From positions 74,424,910-74,488,909 of the forward strand of contig CM043960.1 in assembly GCA_014529385.2 (NCBI GenBank): a DNA stretch of 64,000 bases. The letters are read 5' to 3'. The notes below the pieces were generated by a model, which worked only from the letters and a program-made list of their open reading frames with translations, was not told the origin of the DNA and made no database searches. This stretch comes from Adiantum capillus-veneris. Taxonomy: Eukaryota; Streptophyta; Polypodiopsida; Polypodiales; Pteridaceae. Positions 23,690-35,087 of the stretch are shown here, piece after piece. Position 1 is the stretch's first letter, and each line of letters starts with the position of its first letter. Both the position numbers and the translations under genes were made by a program.

Positions 23690-24548
23690 GTAAATAAGCG
23701 TAAATCTAAATAAACGTAAATCTAACTAAAAATAAACCTAAATCTAATTTAACGTAAGTCTACATCTAACCTAATCTTTAACGTCTTTTGGGATAGTTTC
23801 CTACGACGTTAAAACTCTCTTCTTCTTGTGTGTGTGTGTGTGTGTGTGGGTAAACCTAAATAAACCTAAGTCTAATCTAATATAACATAAATCTAAATCT
23901 AACGTAAATTATGTTATATTAAAAACAAAGAACTAAACTAACAGGGATTATAAGAACCTTAAAACTGATTTAACACATAATTTTTCACATAACTCGGCAA
24001 GAGTTGGCATTCTCATCACTAAAGATGTGAGAGTTAACTTCCGGCGGTGACGCTGCCTCATCTCCATCCACATCTGACGACAGCAATTGGCCCTTTGGAC
24101 CGTTCTTGCTCTTGTTACTAACTTTGAAGTTGCTGTTGAATGACTAGAGGTTGTCTAGATGGTCATTGTCGGGGATGTAGTGACTCTTGCCGCCCTGAAG
24201 ATCCACCTTCTTCCCTATCTTCTGAAGACATTTCACCAGTACTTTTGGATCGACGGAGCCCACCATGAGTGAAGGCAGCAATACCCTATATTCCATTGAG
24301 GGATTTCTTCACCCGCTTCATGCAGGCATCGCAGTCTATGGAGACCTAAATCTAATCTAATATAACGTAAATCTAAATCTAGCGTAAATAAACGTAAATC
24401 TAACTAAAAATAAACCTAAATCTAATCTAATTTAACTTAAATAAACCTAAATCTAATTTAACGTAAATCTACATCTAACCTAATCTTTAATGTCTTTTAT
24501 GATAGTTTCCTACGACGTTATAACTCTCTTCTTCTTGTGTGTGTGCAC
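23690..24548. repeat. Direct repeats flanking the captured gene fragment
   Basis: A block of about 160 bp (taaataaacgtaaatctaac-type sequence ending in ctctcttcttcttgtgtgtg) occurs at about 23690-23848 and again at about 24388-24548, same orientation. The captured fragment lies between them. This fits a segmental duplication or a double-strand-break repair event that inserted foreign DNA. Confidence 0.7.
23985..24345 (-). pseudogene. Captured host gene fragment: HIPP (HMA-domain, isoprenylated protein)
   Basis: On the minus strand 24345-24290 reads VSIDCDACMKRVKKSLNGI, the start of a heavy-metal-associated (HMA) domain with the two metal-binding cysteines of the Cys-X2-Cys loop. After an internal loss and frame change, 24270-24180 reads MVGSVDPKVLVKCLQKIGKK, the second half of HMA. 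The tail ends SHIFSDENANSCRVM then TGA at 23985-23987. Cys-Arg-Val-Met is a CaaX prenylation box, and SDENPNAC-like tails are typical of plant HIPPs, which bind metals and are farnesylated to reach membranes. In-frame TAGs and the missing first exon show it is a pseudogene. It is not a normal CACTA gene and is inferred to be acquired from the host. Confidence 0.85.
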
Positions 24549-24744
24549 GTGTGTGGATGTGTGTGCCAATAAAAAGAGATAAATGGTATAACCTTTCTAT
24601 CACCCATGCCAAGTATGATAGATTGGTTATTCCATTTCCCTCTTGAATAATAGGTCTTGAGTTCAACTCCTCGTGGGCTAGATCTTTAGGTCTTTTAATT
24701 TTAATTAATTTCTTACGATGTTAAATTAGTTTCTCTCTCTTTCT

Positions 24745-24953
24745 CTCTCAATGTGTGCGTTTTTTTGTTTATGCATATTTTCTCTCTTTTTTCCTCTCTC
24801 AATGTGTGCGTTTTTTGTTTATGCTTGTTCTATCTCTCTTTTCCTCTCTCAATGTGTGCGTTTTTTGTTTATGCATGCTCTCTCTCTTTTCCTCTCTCAA
24901 TGTGTGTGTGCATTCTTTGTTTATGTATGTGTGTGTGCGTTTTTGTTTATGTT

Positions 24954-25003
<50 letters not shown>

Positions 25004-25007
25004 AACA

Positions 25008-25058
<51 letters not shown>

Positions 25059-25129
25059 GGAGAGAGAAAGAGGGGAAGGGAACATGAGAGTGAGGAGAGG
25101 GAAGGAGCATACCTGGCTCTCCTTCCTCT

Positions 25130-25160
<31 letters not shown>

Positions 25161-25205
25161 GAGAAGAAAGAGAGAAAGAGAGAGAGAGAGAGAGAGAGGG
25201 AGAGC
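24745..25205. repeat. Low-complexity block: 50-bp tandem repeats plus CT, GT and GA microsatellites
   Basis: A 50-bp unit containing ctctctcaatgtgtgcg starts near 24741, 24791, 24841 and 24889. It is followed by CT (24957-25000), GT (about 25011-25043), GA (25043-25070), GT (25133-25160) and GA (25172-25204). Open frames on both strands here are artefacts. Confidence 0.92.
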
Positions 25206-25292
25206 GTTACCTGCTCCTTGCTTGAGGGCGCCGAAAAACTCAGATCTGAGATCTGAGTTTTTGGGCGCTCTCTATTATTTTTTTTAGCCTAG

Positions 25293-25362
25293 CCGGCGTC
25301 GCTATGAGCGTCGCAAATTTACTTGTAAACAAGTAAATTTGCGACGCTCATAGCGACGCCGG
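25293..25362. repeat. Perfect 34-bp inverted repeat in right CACTA subterminal region
   Basis: Arms 25293-25326 and 25329-25362 are exact reverse complements with a 2-bp spacer. Each arm carries GGCGTCGCTATGAGCGTCGC, the same motif as the left subterminal array, so the palindrome presents four motif copies in mirrored order. A weaker inverted repeat (aactcagatct around gag) lies at about 25231-25262. Confidence 0.93.
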
Positions 25363-25410
25363 GAAAAAAAAATTGAGCGTCACTGTGTGAGCGTCGCTAA
25401 TATGAATAGC

Positions 25411-25421
25411 CTCTTGTAGTG
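25411..25421. repeat. Right TIR of CACTA
   Basis: CTCTTGTAGTG, exact complement of the left end, followed by the AAA target copy. Confidence 0.95.
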
Positions 25422-25855
25422 AAAGATTATCACTTAAGTGAATTAGGTTCCAAGATAGAATTAGCTTGGACTCATAGACACAATCTTGAGTATTAACTTA
25501 GCTTAGCACATGCTCACCATAGACAAGCATGTAGTGCAAAATAGAGTTGTGTTTATTCATTCATGAAATGAGCTTTAAGTAGGTCTACAACGTTTCTTCA
25601 CATCATGTGAAATAATTCCACTCTTCTCTCCTTGACTCACACTTTAGGACAAAGATCACACTTTACAATCCTCCCCTTGAGGTTTGGACTAAGACAAACT
25701 ACTAAAGATGCAATATCCACACTGGATGATAAGCTGGTATCCAACCAAGATGGTGATCTTAAGCCTATCTACTAGGCTAGCAATGTCCTCCCCTTCAGTC
25801 ATAATGATTTTTTAAAGTTGTCTTTTGAGACTAACTTTACATCTTTGGGCCCTGG

Positions 25856-26744
25856 TGTTTGGTGGATACGAGCGAGCAGGCATATGCACACCAAACCTGG
25901 TGGATACTCTATTTTTTCGGCAAAAACCCTATAATTTTGCCTAAAATGAGTTGTAATCAGAATAAGATTAGACCATATTCATTTTTATGTTCTCTGAGTC
26001 TACCCCTTGTAAGCGGCTGGTTGGCCATGGGAAAACCCCCTAACTTTTAAAGTCAAAACCCTTAGTTTTTGAGGGGATTATTATCATTAGCTTGGGGAAG
26101 AAAACGTGTGCTGCAAAATCTTCTTGTGACTACAATTTGTAATCATTATTTCTCCTGAACGAGTAATCAAAATTCTATTCCGAATAGTACATTGTGTTCC
26201 TTGTCTCTTGCTCTTCAATCTAAGTGTAATCATTTCCAATTCTGTCGTGGTTTGCGATGAGTCGTTTGTGACCTAAATGCATTGATTTGGGAGTTAAAAT
26301 GGTTGTTTTTTGATGTTTTGACCTTGGATAAGTGTTTCTATGCTTAAGGAGGATCTTTCCAAGTACTTCTCTTTCAGATTTCTGCACATTTTTTGTGATG
26401 GATCGTGATTTATGTACCTTCCCAAATGGTGACAGAACTTGGTAGGATTGAGCCCATAAGTGTTGTGATACCTCTCCTTAAGTTTCGTGACATTCTGGAT
26501 TCGTTTGGATATCGAAATGGCGTGATTGTGTTGAGTGTTGAGAATGGACGCATACTGATTGTCTGACTAGGAAGTGGTTGATTTTCTTTTGTTGTAAGAA
26601 CGAGTAGTCTTCGAGTTCACTTTGGTGAGATTGACACCCTCATTAAGTCTCCGTGCCCCACCCCGAGTCGCTTCCTTGCATATTGAAATTATGTTAGTGC
26701 AAAAGAGCTATGCTGCAGACGTCCGTCGCGGCAACCCGCTAACA
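25856..26744 (+). repeat. Element C 5' LTR
   Basis: 889 bp, TGTTTGG...CTAACA, same length as the 3' LTR. It also has a decayed version of the element's palindrome at about 26397-26416 (atggatcgtgatttatgtac). Confidence 0.95.
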
Positions 26745-26745
26745 T

Positions 26746-26763
26746 TGGCGTCGTTGCCGGGGA
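26746..26763 (+). promoter_or_regulatory. Primer binding site of element C (tRNA-Asp type)
   Basis: TGGCGTCGTTGCCGGGGA lies one base after the LTR end. It closely resembles the TGGCGCCGTTGCCGGGGA sites of Tat/Athila-type plant gypsy elements, complementary to tRNA-Asp. Confidence 0.9.
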
Positions 26764-28735
26764 AACCGACCCTTAGGTGGTGAGTGACTCAGTGTACAAA
26801 AAAACAAAAAGAGAAATCTCCCTTCAAGCTTTTTATACCCGTTCCGTTTACCCATAGACAGTGAAGCAGCTAGACGTAGGTTTAGTGCTTAATAGCGACT
26901 GGAGTCTAAGACTAGCCAGTGCTATTCCTTAAGAGCAAAGAAAGCTGTGAGTGAGGTACAAGATAGTATTTCATTCTTTGATTTTTCACATGCTTGGAAA
27001 GGGCTGTTCCACCACACACATTGTTGTTATTTTTGTACTGTTAAGTTCAGTTATGTTTGCACATTCATTTCAGTTGTAGGAGTAGGTTAGGTAACAAATT
27101 ACACCATCATTTGTGGCCAAAAAAATCGAGGAAAAAACTGTGGAAAACCTTATTTTGGTGTTGAAGACCATAACTCGGGAAAATTGAAGAAGTGATGGTC
27201 AGAGCTTCAAAACTGGACCAAACCCAATAAAACTTTCAAGAAGGGGATAACAACACTTGTTGAAAAAGACTGTGCAAAAACCTGTCAAAAATCTTGCCCA
27301 ACATGGATCGCGATCCATGTACCTTTTTGGCAAAATGTGCTAAAATTATTTTCTCTGCTTAGCAGAGGCTCTCAGGCATCAGAACATTGAGTTTGGTGAG
27401 AAGAAGAGGACCAGAAGATCATGAAAATCAAGATTGGGGTGATCAGACCAAAAACCTTGGAGAAAAGGGGAAAACAAGGAAAATTTGAACTTTTAATTGG
27501 CCAAATTCAAAAAGTGATGAGAATTGGGACTAACTAGAAACAAGGAATCCATTGAACCAAATTTCATGCCCAAGTGCTTCTCAACATGGATCGCGATCCA
27601 TGTTCCACATAGGTATCTCACATCAAGATTTGACTAGTGTACTCCAGATTATTAGTTGAACAACTTTTCCAAAAGGAGCCATAGGCAAAAAGTGAAAAAA
27701 GCTTGTCAAAATACCAAAAAAGGAGTGCTTTGCAAAAAACCGCAAAACAGACACAAAACTTTGCTTTTCACTTGGAATAAACTGACCAAATCCAAAAATA
27801 CTTGGGGAATAGCATCATCATAGCTTGTGTGATCATCTCACAAAGTGTCAGTCCAAAATCATGCCAAACATGGATCGTGATCCATGTACCTTTTTGGAAG
27901 TTTGAGCTGATAAGAGACAAGCAGGGAATTGATAACAATTGGAGCACTTTCTCCTAAAGGACCCTTATCAGGAAATCTGAAAAAGAGGGCAAAAGGTGGC
28001 AAAAATCAGGTCAAAGGAGGAAACCACTGACATAAACCGTAAAACTGACTTTTGCATGTCCTAAAAAGCTTTAAAACATTCAAAAACCATATAGGCAGCA
28101 TCACTAGGCCAAGGACTAGCTGCAGGACAAAATACAGTGTATTTTGACACAAAGGTACATGGATCGCGATCCATGTTCCTCCGACACAAATTGACACCAC
28201 ACTAGTACCATAGCTAGAGAGTCTAGTGGTCCTTTCAGAGTTGAAATTGGGTGCATAAAACCCTTCCAAAAGCTCAGAACTAATAGGAGCTCAGGCAAAG
28301 TGACAAAATCAACTTAGCTTCCAATCCAGAGATTCATTTCTGAAAATTTTGATACCAAAAGATCCTTTAACCATGCTAAAGCTGAGGGTATCAACAAAAG
28401 TTCAAATGGCTTCCCAACATGGATCGCGATCCATGTACCTCTGAGCCAGAACAGAGACAGAAACTTACCACACAAGGAGCTAGGCCATAGCAACCAGGTG
28501 CTTGTTTCAAAATTGAAATTGGATCAAAATTGTTAAGGTTGTGTAGGGAATTGTGTGCCAAGTTTTGTCGAACAAAAGCAAGAACTGACAAGAACAATTG
28601 TAAGCTTACAGCTATCAAGCACATTCTTGACAGGTTACAGGTACTAGAAGATATTTCAGCAAGCAAGAACAAACGGGAGATTCAAACTATTTAATGAGGT
28701 AACTCGGTTTGGATTTTTCTTGTTACCCATTATTC
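26764..28735 (+). other. Element C leader with palindrome cluster
   Basis: About 2 kb between the primer site and gag, without coding potential. It contains five copies of ACATGGATCGCGATCCATGT or a one-base variant at 27301-27320, 27584-27603, 27868-27887, 28157-28176 and 28417-28436, spaced 260-290 bp apart. The flanks (often CCCA before and ACCTTTTTGG or TTCC after) are partly conserved, while sequence between copies is not obviously repeated. In full-length RNA each copy could fold as a hairpin or pair with another copy. Confidence 0.9.
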
Positions 28736-31440
28736 ATGAATCTGGGATCAGGAAGATTGCACCAGAATAGGAACCACAACATCTTTGATCAAAGGAGTAA
28801 TCACTCAACAGAAGAAAGTGTGAATCAGAGACCACTACCACCTTTGGAACCCATTTTGGAGGAGAATTTATCTGACACTTCGTCTGAGAGATCATACGGC
28901 CTCATGACTGAAGATTCTAACAAGTCAAACCCTAAGGGAACAGATTCAATGGGTGCAGGTCCTTCACAACCCACATCTGATGTAAAGTTGTTGTATCTGA
29001 AGTTTCAATTTGAAAATGTGCTTAAAGCCAAAATCTATAAGGATTGAATGGACCGCTACTATGTTAAGTTGGAAAATAGGCCGAGAGAGTTCAGAGACCT
29101 TGTAGATGTTGATTATGACAGGGATAGGTATTTCGACCGAGAGGAATGATGTACTTAGTGGTTCATAACTCGTATATTGTGGATAAATGGGGAATGACCT
29201 GCACCAAGGACAAAGTAGATAATGAACCGGCCGATGCACCACCCAAAATGGAGAAACAAAACGCGGTACTCAGACACACCAATGAGACTGAGCGCCTTTA
29301 CACAAACAACACATATGTGGGGCTTTATACGTTCAATAATGGAGACCAAACACTCTATTACAGATGTGACGAGCCCCGTATCAAGGAATTAACCGACCGG
29401 AAAAACTTGTATGTTTACACTTACACGGAGGGTAGAAGTATTCAGGTGGTCATAATGGACAAGTATGGCCGAAAGTACTCCCCAATGGACCAGAAGGAGT
29501 TAGAGAGATATACATATTTTGGAGGACCACTCCACCAATACTATGTAAATCCGGAAGCTGAAAAAACCACGACCAATCACATCAAACTTGAGACTGTACT
29601 TGAGAGTCCCTTGAGAACAAGAGTGGAGGATTCTTATGGACATGAACGAGTGCTGAGAACAGAACCCTTAGGGTCGACGGCGACTAGGGCTTCCATGAAC
29701 ACACATAGGGACAGCTCTATTCCTGAATTCACTTACACCACTGGAATCCCTCCGACTATCACAAGAGATCGAATTGATGAACATAGGGTGGATAGGATAC
29801 CACTGTTAGTACCAAGAGGAGATTACAAACCAAGAGAAGCCATCCCAGGGGGACCAGGAGTTTTTAGAATGGTTGCAGAGGCCAATCGTATGCAACCATC
29901 CCAAGTGGAAAAATGCTTACCCAAAGAGTATAATGGATATGGCGATCCGTATGCCCATGTTTCAACCTTCAAACAAGTATTGAGAGCGGAACAGGTGACT
30001 GATTTTCACACTCAGTATGAAGGATTTGGGTTGACATTGGAAGGTAATGCCCTGACTTGGTTTCAACCATTAAACAGCTTAGAATTCCCAAGTATTGAGC
30101 AACTTCTCTGAGAATTCGTTGAGGAATTCTCAAAAAGAGGGATCAAGCATAGCACTATCTCCCATATTTATGCATTTAGGCAGAAGGAAAAGGAAAAATT
30201 GAAAGAAGCATCACTTCGTTTCAGGCAGTTCATTGAAATATGCCCTGCTCGAGAACTACCTCAGGACGAAAGACTATCAGTCCTTTTCATAGAGGGACTG
30301 TGAAATGACACGCTCAAGAACGACTTGCACCTGAAAGCCTGTGTCACCTTTGAGAAAGTCACGAAAGAGGCATTGTATCTTGTAGATAACTACAAAGCAT
30401 ATGGGGAAGTGACTGAAGACACAGATCAAGGGACTAGTAGCACCTCTTCAACTACAAGTGAGTCCATGACAAAATTAGGAGGGCAAAACCAAACTGTACC
30501 CAACGTTGATCGAGTGATCGAGGGAGTAATCAGGAGGATGAACCAAGAAAACAGGACGAACCCAAACACACGACAACCACCCACCCGAAAATGCGATACT
30601 TGTGGGGGTGACCATCCAACCCAGTGGTGCAACCTTCAACAAAGGCCAGGAGCTAACGCACATCGGATATTGAAATGGTGTGCTACGGAAAAAAAATGGA
30701 CAAACCATGAAACTCACGAATGTTTCTACAATCAGAACTATGTTAGAGAGAGACAATACGGACCACCTGGAGGACAACAACTTCCACCCCCTCCAAGGTA
30801 CCAAGTGGGGCCAAATAACACAATCTTGGGTCAGGAAAAAGCTCAACCGATGTTGGGACATCAACCTCCTTTACCCGAGGAAAATAGGGCTATGGTAAGG
30901 ATTTCTCAACACATAGAACCACCATTTGATCAGAGTATGATCCAGGTAATCTCACACCTAGAAGATTCAAACAGTACTTATGAAAGGAAAAGTGATAGGA
31001 ATGCATACGCTCCAGAGGGATATAATCCATGGATAATTCCAGAAGAAATTCCCGAGCCCTCATACATAGCACAACCAACCAAAAATCATTACCTAGTCAA
31101 TTAGAATATGCTAATGTTTATGGCAAATCAGGGCTACAAACCTAGAGGCTACCCTCCTAGAACACGACAACCAATGGGAGCTCCTCAAGCTTCTCCACCA
31201 CTTGTCGAACCATGCGGTGGGGATCACTGGGCTAGAGTGTGTCCAAACAAAGGAGAGCGGGTGAAATTTTTTGGATTCTGCAATGGATGCACGACGGACC
31301 ATCTCATTCCACACTTCCCAAAAAACCCCAAAAATAAAGAAAAAGCAACCAGAACAAAATAGGGATTGTGCCAAGCTCAAGTGGATCAGAAACAGAACGG
31401 AATATTCCAATAAAATCGATCACTAGAGCTCAAGCACATG
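28736..31440 (+). pseudogene. Element C gag
   Basis: Structural polyprotein of the virus-like particle. The first ATG in a long frame is 28736 (MNLGSGRLHQNRNHN). A stop near 29047 and a frame change near 29140 lead to the main frame 29146-31362, with TGA at 30109 and 30301 and TAG at 31102. The capsid core reads YGDPYAHVSTFKQVLRAE and FGLTLEGNALTWFQPL (about 29935-30070) and FRQKEKEKLKEASLRFRQF. Three zinc knuckles follow: CDTCGGDHPTQWC (30592-30630), CGGDHWARVC (31212-31245) and CNGCTTDHLIPHF (last Cys lost). The end, SITRAQAHEVAKS, lies near 31410-31450 in another frame. It is homologous to the gag of element E. Confidence 0.88.
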
Positions 31441-31532
31441 AGGTAGCAAAGAGTGTCCCGGCCAGCCAAACAGAGATAGATAACTTGTCTGTACGAACCC
31501 CTAGAAAATCCTGGAAGGCGAAATGAAACAAG

Positions 31533-33755
31533 ATGAAAGCCAAAAGAGAAAAGAAAAAAACGGCATTGGAAACCAAATTGCGGAAAACGGAGGAACAACT
31601 TCAAAGGGGAAGAGGCCTTAATGGTAACAACGAGACAAAGAAACTGTTGAAACTGCCATCCGGGGGGTCAGTCCTAGTAGACAAGGTGGTTGAACCCTTG
31701 GACGCAATTCTGAAAGCTTACAAAGCAAGGCTAAAGCCTAACCAAACCCAAGAGGATCGGTGGTTAATGTACCCTCATCTAGGGTATGAGAAAGAGAGGC
31801 TAAAGATGTGCAAAGAGCTCATTCAAGCTGCTCAAGCGCTTATGGAACCATCAGCTCCTACGACTCCAAAAACCAAGGTACTCATACAAGAAAAGATTCA
31901 AGAGCTAGATGAGAGGGGAATTGAAGTGAATAACCTACCCAATCCGGTCAACGAAACACCTTTGGACACGAGGGTAGTAGCCAATATAACAGATGGAATG
32001 CATTCTCGGGAACCACCACCAATTTTGGAGGTAGAAGAACAATGACCTCAAGAGCTATGGGAACAGATCAGGAATAGGAAGGTCAGGAGTGCCACACTTG
32101 TGTCAGCTCCTATCCAAGAAATCCACCTGGAGCATGAGCTCTACCCAAATGACATCCAATCACTGTATGGAGATGCAGGCACATCGATATCGGAAGACAA
32201 TAAACCACAGTCGTTGAAAACTTTACCTTCATTTATTGGTAACCCTGAAACTCGATCAGAGGTAAGGAAAGTTTCATCTCAATGGAAAGACAATCCTAAG
32301 ATAATGGACACTAAAACTCTTCACGAGCTGATGTCATCACCTATCCGTTGTACACTGACTTTGTCACAGTTGCTGAACATTAGACCGCATCTTTGGAAAG
32401 AGGTCGCAAAAAATTTGAAAAAAATAGGGCTTGTAATTCCTCCAACCAAGGTTTCTCGAAACACATTAAAAACACAACCCTCGAAGCAGACTAAACACGA
32501 GGCAGTGCCAGTCAACAAAGTAGGGGACTATTGTGAAGGTGAGGAAGGAAATACTACCCTACCGGTAGAGTACCAGGATGTAAAATCGATAGCGATATTG
32601 GATAGTGGAGCCGGAATTGTCATAGCCACCAAAGCAATGTGGAAAAAATGGGGAAAACCTGCTCTAAGAAAAACAAGAATGAAACTTCAACTAGTAGATG
32701 GGTACCTGGAGAGACCTATTGGCATCTTGGAGCAGATTGTAGTAACCTCTTGTGGAATTGCATACAAACACACCTTTGCTATCATGAATTTCGATGAGAG
32801 CAGCAATTTCAACATCATTTTGGGCAGACCATTCATGCGTCAGCTCAAAATGGTCCAAGATTGGGGTTACGACTATATCTATCTGAGGAACAAGGATGTC
32901 ACTACAAAAATTAGTGTCACCGATCATAGGTATAAAGACATAGATAGAGCTCCAGGAGAAGACCTGCATTCCACAACTGACCAGGAAGGAGGAATATCGG
33001 CATGGCTCCACAACAAAGCTTACCAATGGACAGGAGAAGCTTTGGATTCTGGAAGTCTAAAAAAGGAAGACTGCATTCTTGATAGGACTGCACAAGATGA
33101 AGCATACATACCAGAGCCTTTTCCAGAGAAGATGTTCGAACCATTTGGATGGCAACAAATACTAGCTACTCTTGATGTTTGTGTCAATGAAGTGACCCTC
33201 ACCAAATATTGTGATGAGGAAGGGTACGATATCATTCCATTCCAGATGATGAATGTTCGCCTACCTCCGAAGACTGAGGAAGACGTACTTGACAAGGAAG
33301 GGATGGCAGAGTGCCGATGCATAGTGGACGAAATCTTTGTAAGGGACCTTGTCCAAACAAATGACAAAGAAGAGTTTCAAGACTCGACTGATAGGGCGCT
33401 AGAGGATAACGCGGACGATGAGCTGTCCAGTAGCTCGAGCCAGAGCATCAAACGGAAGGATCGTCGAGTGATCTACTATGATTTCCCAAACCAAAACCCT
33501 CGAAGACAACGCAGGTATCGAGATAAACGCAAAAACAACCACAACAAGCACCACAAGGACTCAGTACCTCTGTTAACTGACAAAACGCAATACTTGAGAT
33601 TAGTCGAAGCGAGTGACTAACTCAAGGATAGGATATCAAAGCAATACATGAAACATGACTCAACCAAAACATCATCAAAACATAAACCAGAAAAAGAGAA
33701 ACATATCGAAAAACCATCTAAGTTGTCCAAGATGGAACGCAAAATTCAAATACAA
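31533..33755 (+). pseudogene. Element C protease region (first retropepsin)
   Basis: One frame from about 31533 to 33755 with stops at 32043 and 33618. The N-terminal part is basic and helical (KAKREKKKTALETKLRKTEE). The aspartic protease spans about 32570-32900: AILDSGAGIVIATKAMW (active-site Asp-Ser-Gly), YKHTFAIMNFDESSNFNIIL and ILGRPFMRQLKMVQDWGYDY (flap/late motif). A long acidic and Ser-rich connector follows with SSSSQSIKRKDRR near 33440. It would cleave the Gag-Pol polyprotein. It is in the standard position, between gag and RT. The frame ends at the nested inverted-repeat element. Confidence 0.87.
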
Positions 33756-33763
33756 TGATTTAA

Positions 33764-35083
33764 CACTAGGTTGGTAATGGGACACTTTTATGTCCTCTGA
33801 AGTGACCATTTTCCTTGAATTATGTCAAGAGTTTCAAAATGGATTTTGAGGTGCTATCTGTCTAGAAAGTTGTCTCATGAGCTGAAAAAAACTCGACATT
33901 TTTTTGGAATATCAATTCCATCTTTAACCTTGTCCTTGCACAACATTTCACAACTTAAACTGTGTGAAAAAACGGGTCCTATTTTTGGCTTTTTTCAACT
34001 TTTTGCAATCATACCACTCTAGAATTCATGTTTGTGAGGTCTATAATTCTAGAGAACTATCTTTAGTAGTCCTCAACATGTCCTGATGCTTCTAGGGAGA
34101 AATAAATGTTAAAGTTGTAAGTTATGACCAAATTACAGAAATTGTCAAATCCTGTTTTTTAGCCAATTTTAGCTCTTCTATGATTTTTTTGGTGGCTTTC
34201 ATGATATCCAAATACAGTTTTGATTTTCTATGTCGCATATTGTAACATAAAGCTAATATTCCTTGAGTTTTGGGGCACCTAATACCCTATTTTGCATAGT
34301 AGACAACGATGGTTGATTTTTTCATTATAGAAGAAAACGAAACATCCTAGTATATCAAGTATAGCTTTTTCAATATTGTTAGTTTCTTGTGACAACTACA
34401 TGCATTCTATAGGTAGTAACCATATCTACTCATAAGGATCAAATTTGGCTAGATATTGAATAGCTTCTATGGGATTCTACAACTCATAATGTTGAACCCA
34501 GTTTTTTCATGTTTGCTGTATTTAGCACTTCATCTTTGTCCCCAAGATTCCCCTTGGTAAGAGATGTATTATTCTTTTGACATGCTCCATGGCTCCTTAT
34601 TAACCTAAAGGAAAATAGGGAACTCAGAAAACATGCATATATTATTTTTATTGAGCGTGGCTATAGAAACTTTGATAATAGGTTTGCAGAATGGTAAAAA
34701 TTTCACTTTTTTGTACCTATTTCTTTTGGCAAAACAAAAAATAGTGAGTGAGAAGCAATCATATAGTCTGATTACCAACCCATTGAAGTTAACTAGGGAA
34801 TTTATCTCAAGTCCTACAAAAATCCCTAATCTTATTTTTATGCAACAAAACGTAAGAAATGACTGTTTTGATGAAAATCTACTGGTCCATCAACTTTGGA
34901 GGCTTGGTGTGACCAAAAGATGAGAAATTTTACAAGTTTCTTATTTTTTCCATGTGTAGTCGGCCTTGAACTATAACCTCATGAAAGGATTTTACAAAAT
35001 GAGTGGATCTACTATGGTTTTGGAGGTTTTTTTCAAAACCCTAAAAGGACACTTTTATGTCCTGTTAGGTTACCAACCTAGTG
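33764..35083. mobile_element. 1.3-kb non-autonomous inverted-repeat element nested in element C
   Basis: Perfect 14-bp terminal inverted repeats CACTAGGTTGGTAA (33764-33777) and its complement (35070-35083). TTAA flanks both sides (33760-33763 and 35084-35087). The 16-mer GGACACTTTTATGTCC, itself nearly palindromic, occurs just inside both ends (33780-33795 and 35047-35062). No coding frame with a recognisable domain; AT-rich. TTAA targets suggest a piggyBac-like MITE, whereas the CACTA start suggests a CACTA relative with an atypical target; family unresolved. It separates the protease from the RT of element C. Confidence 0.8.
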
Positions 35084-35087
35084 TTAA

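Noticed and set aside
33764-35083. Ogre-type intron between protease and RT of element C
   Set aside because: Perfect 14-bp terminal inverted repeats and TTAA on both sides indicate an inserted DNA element; no convincing GT-AG pair at the edges was needed to explain it. I also could not show that removal restores a single frame.
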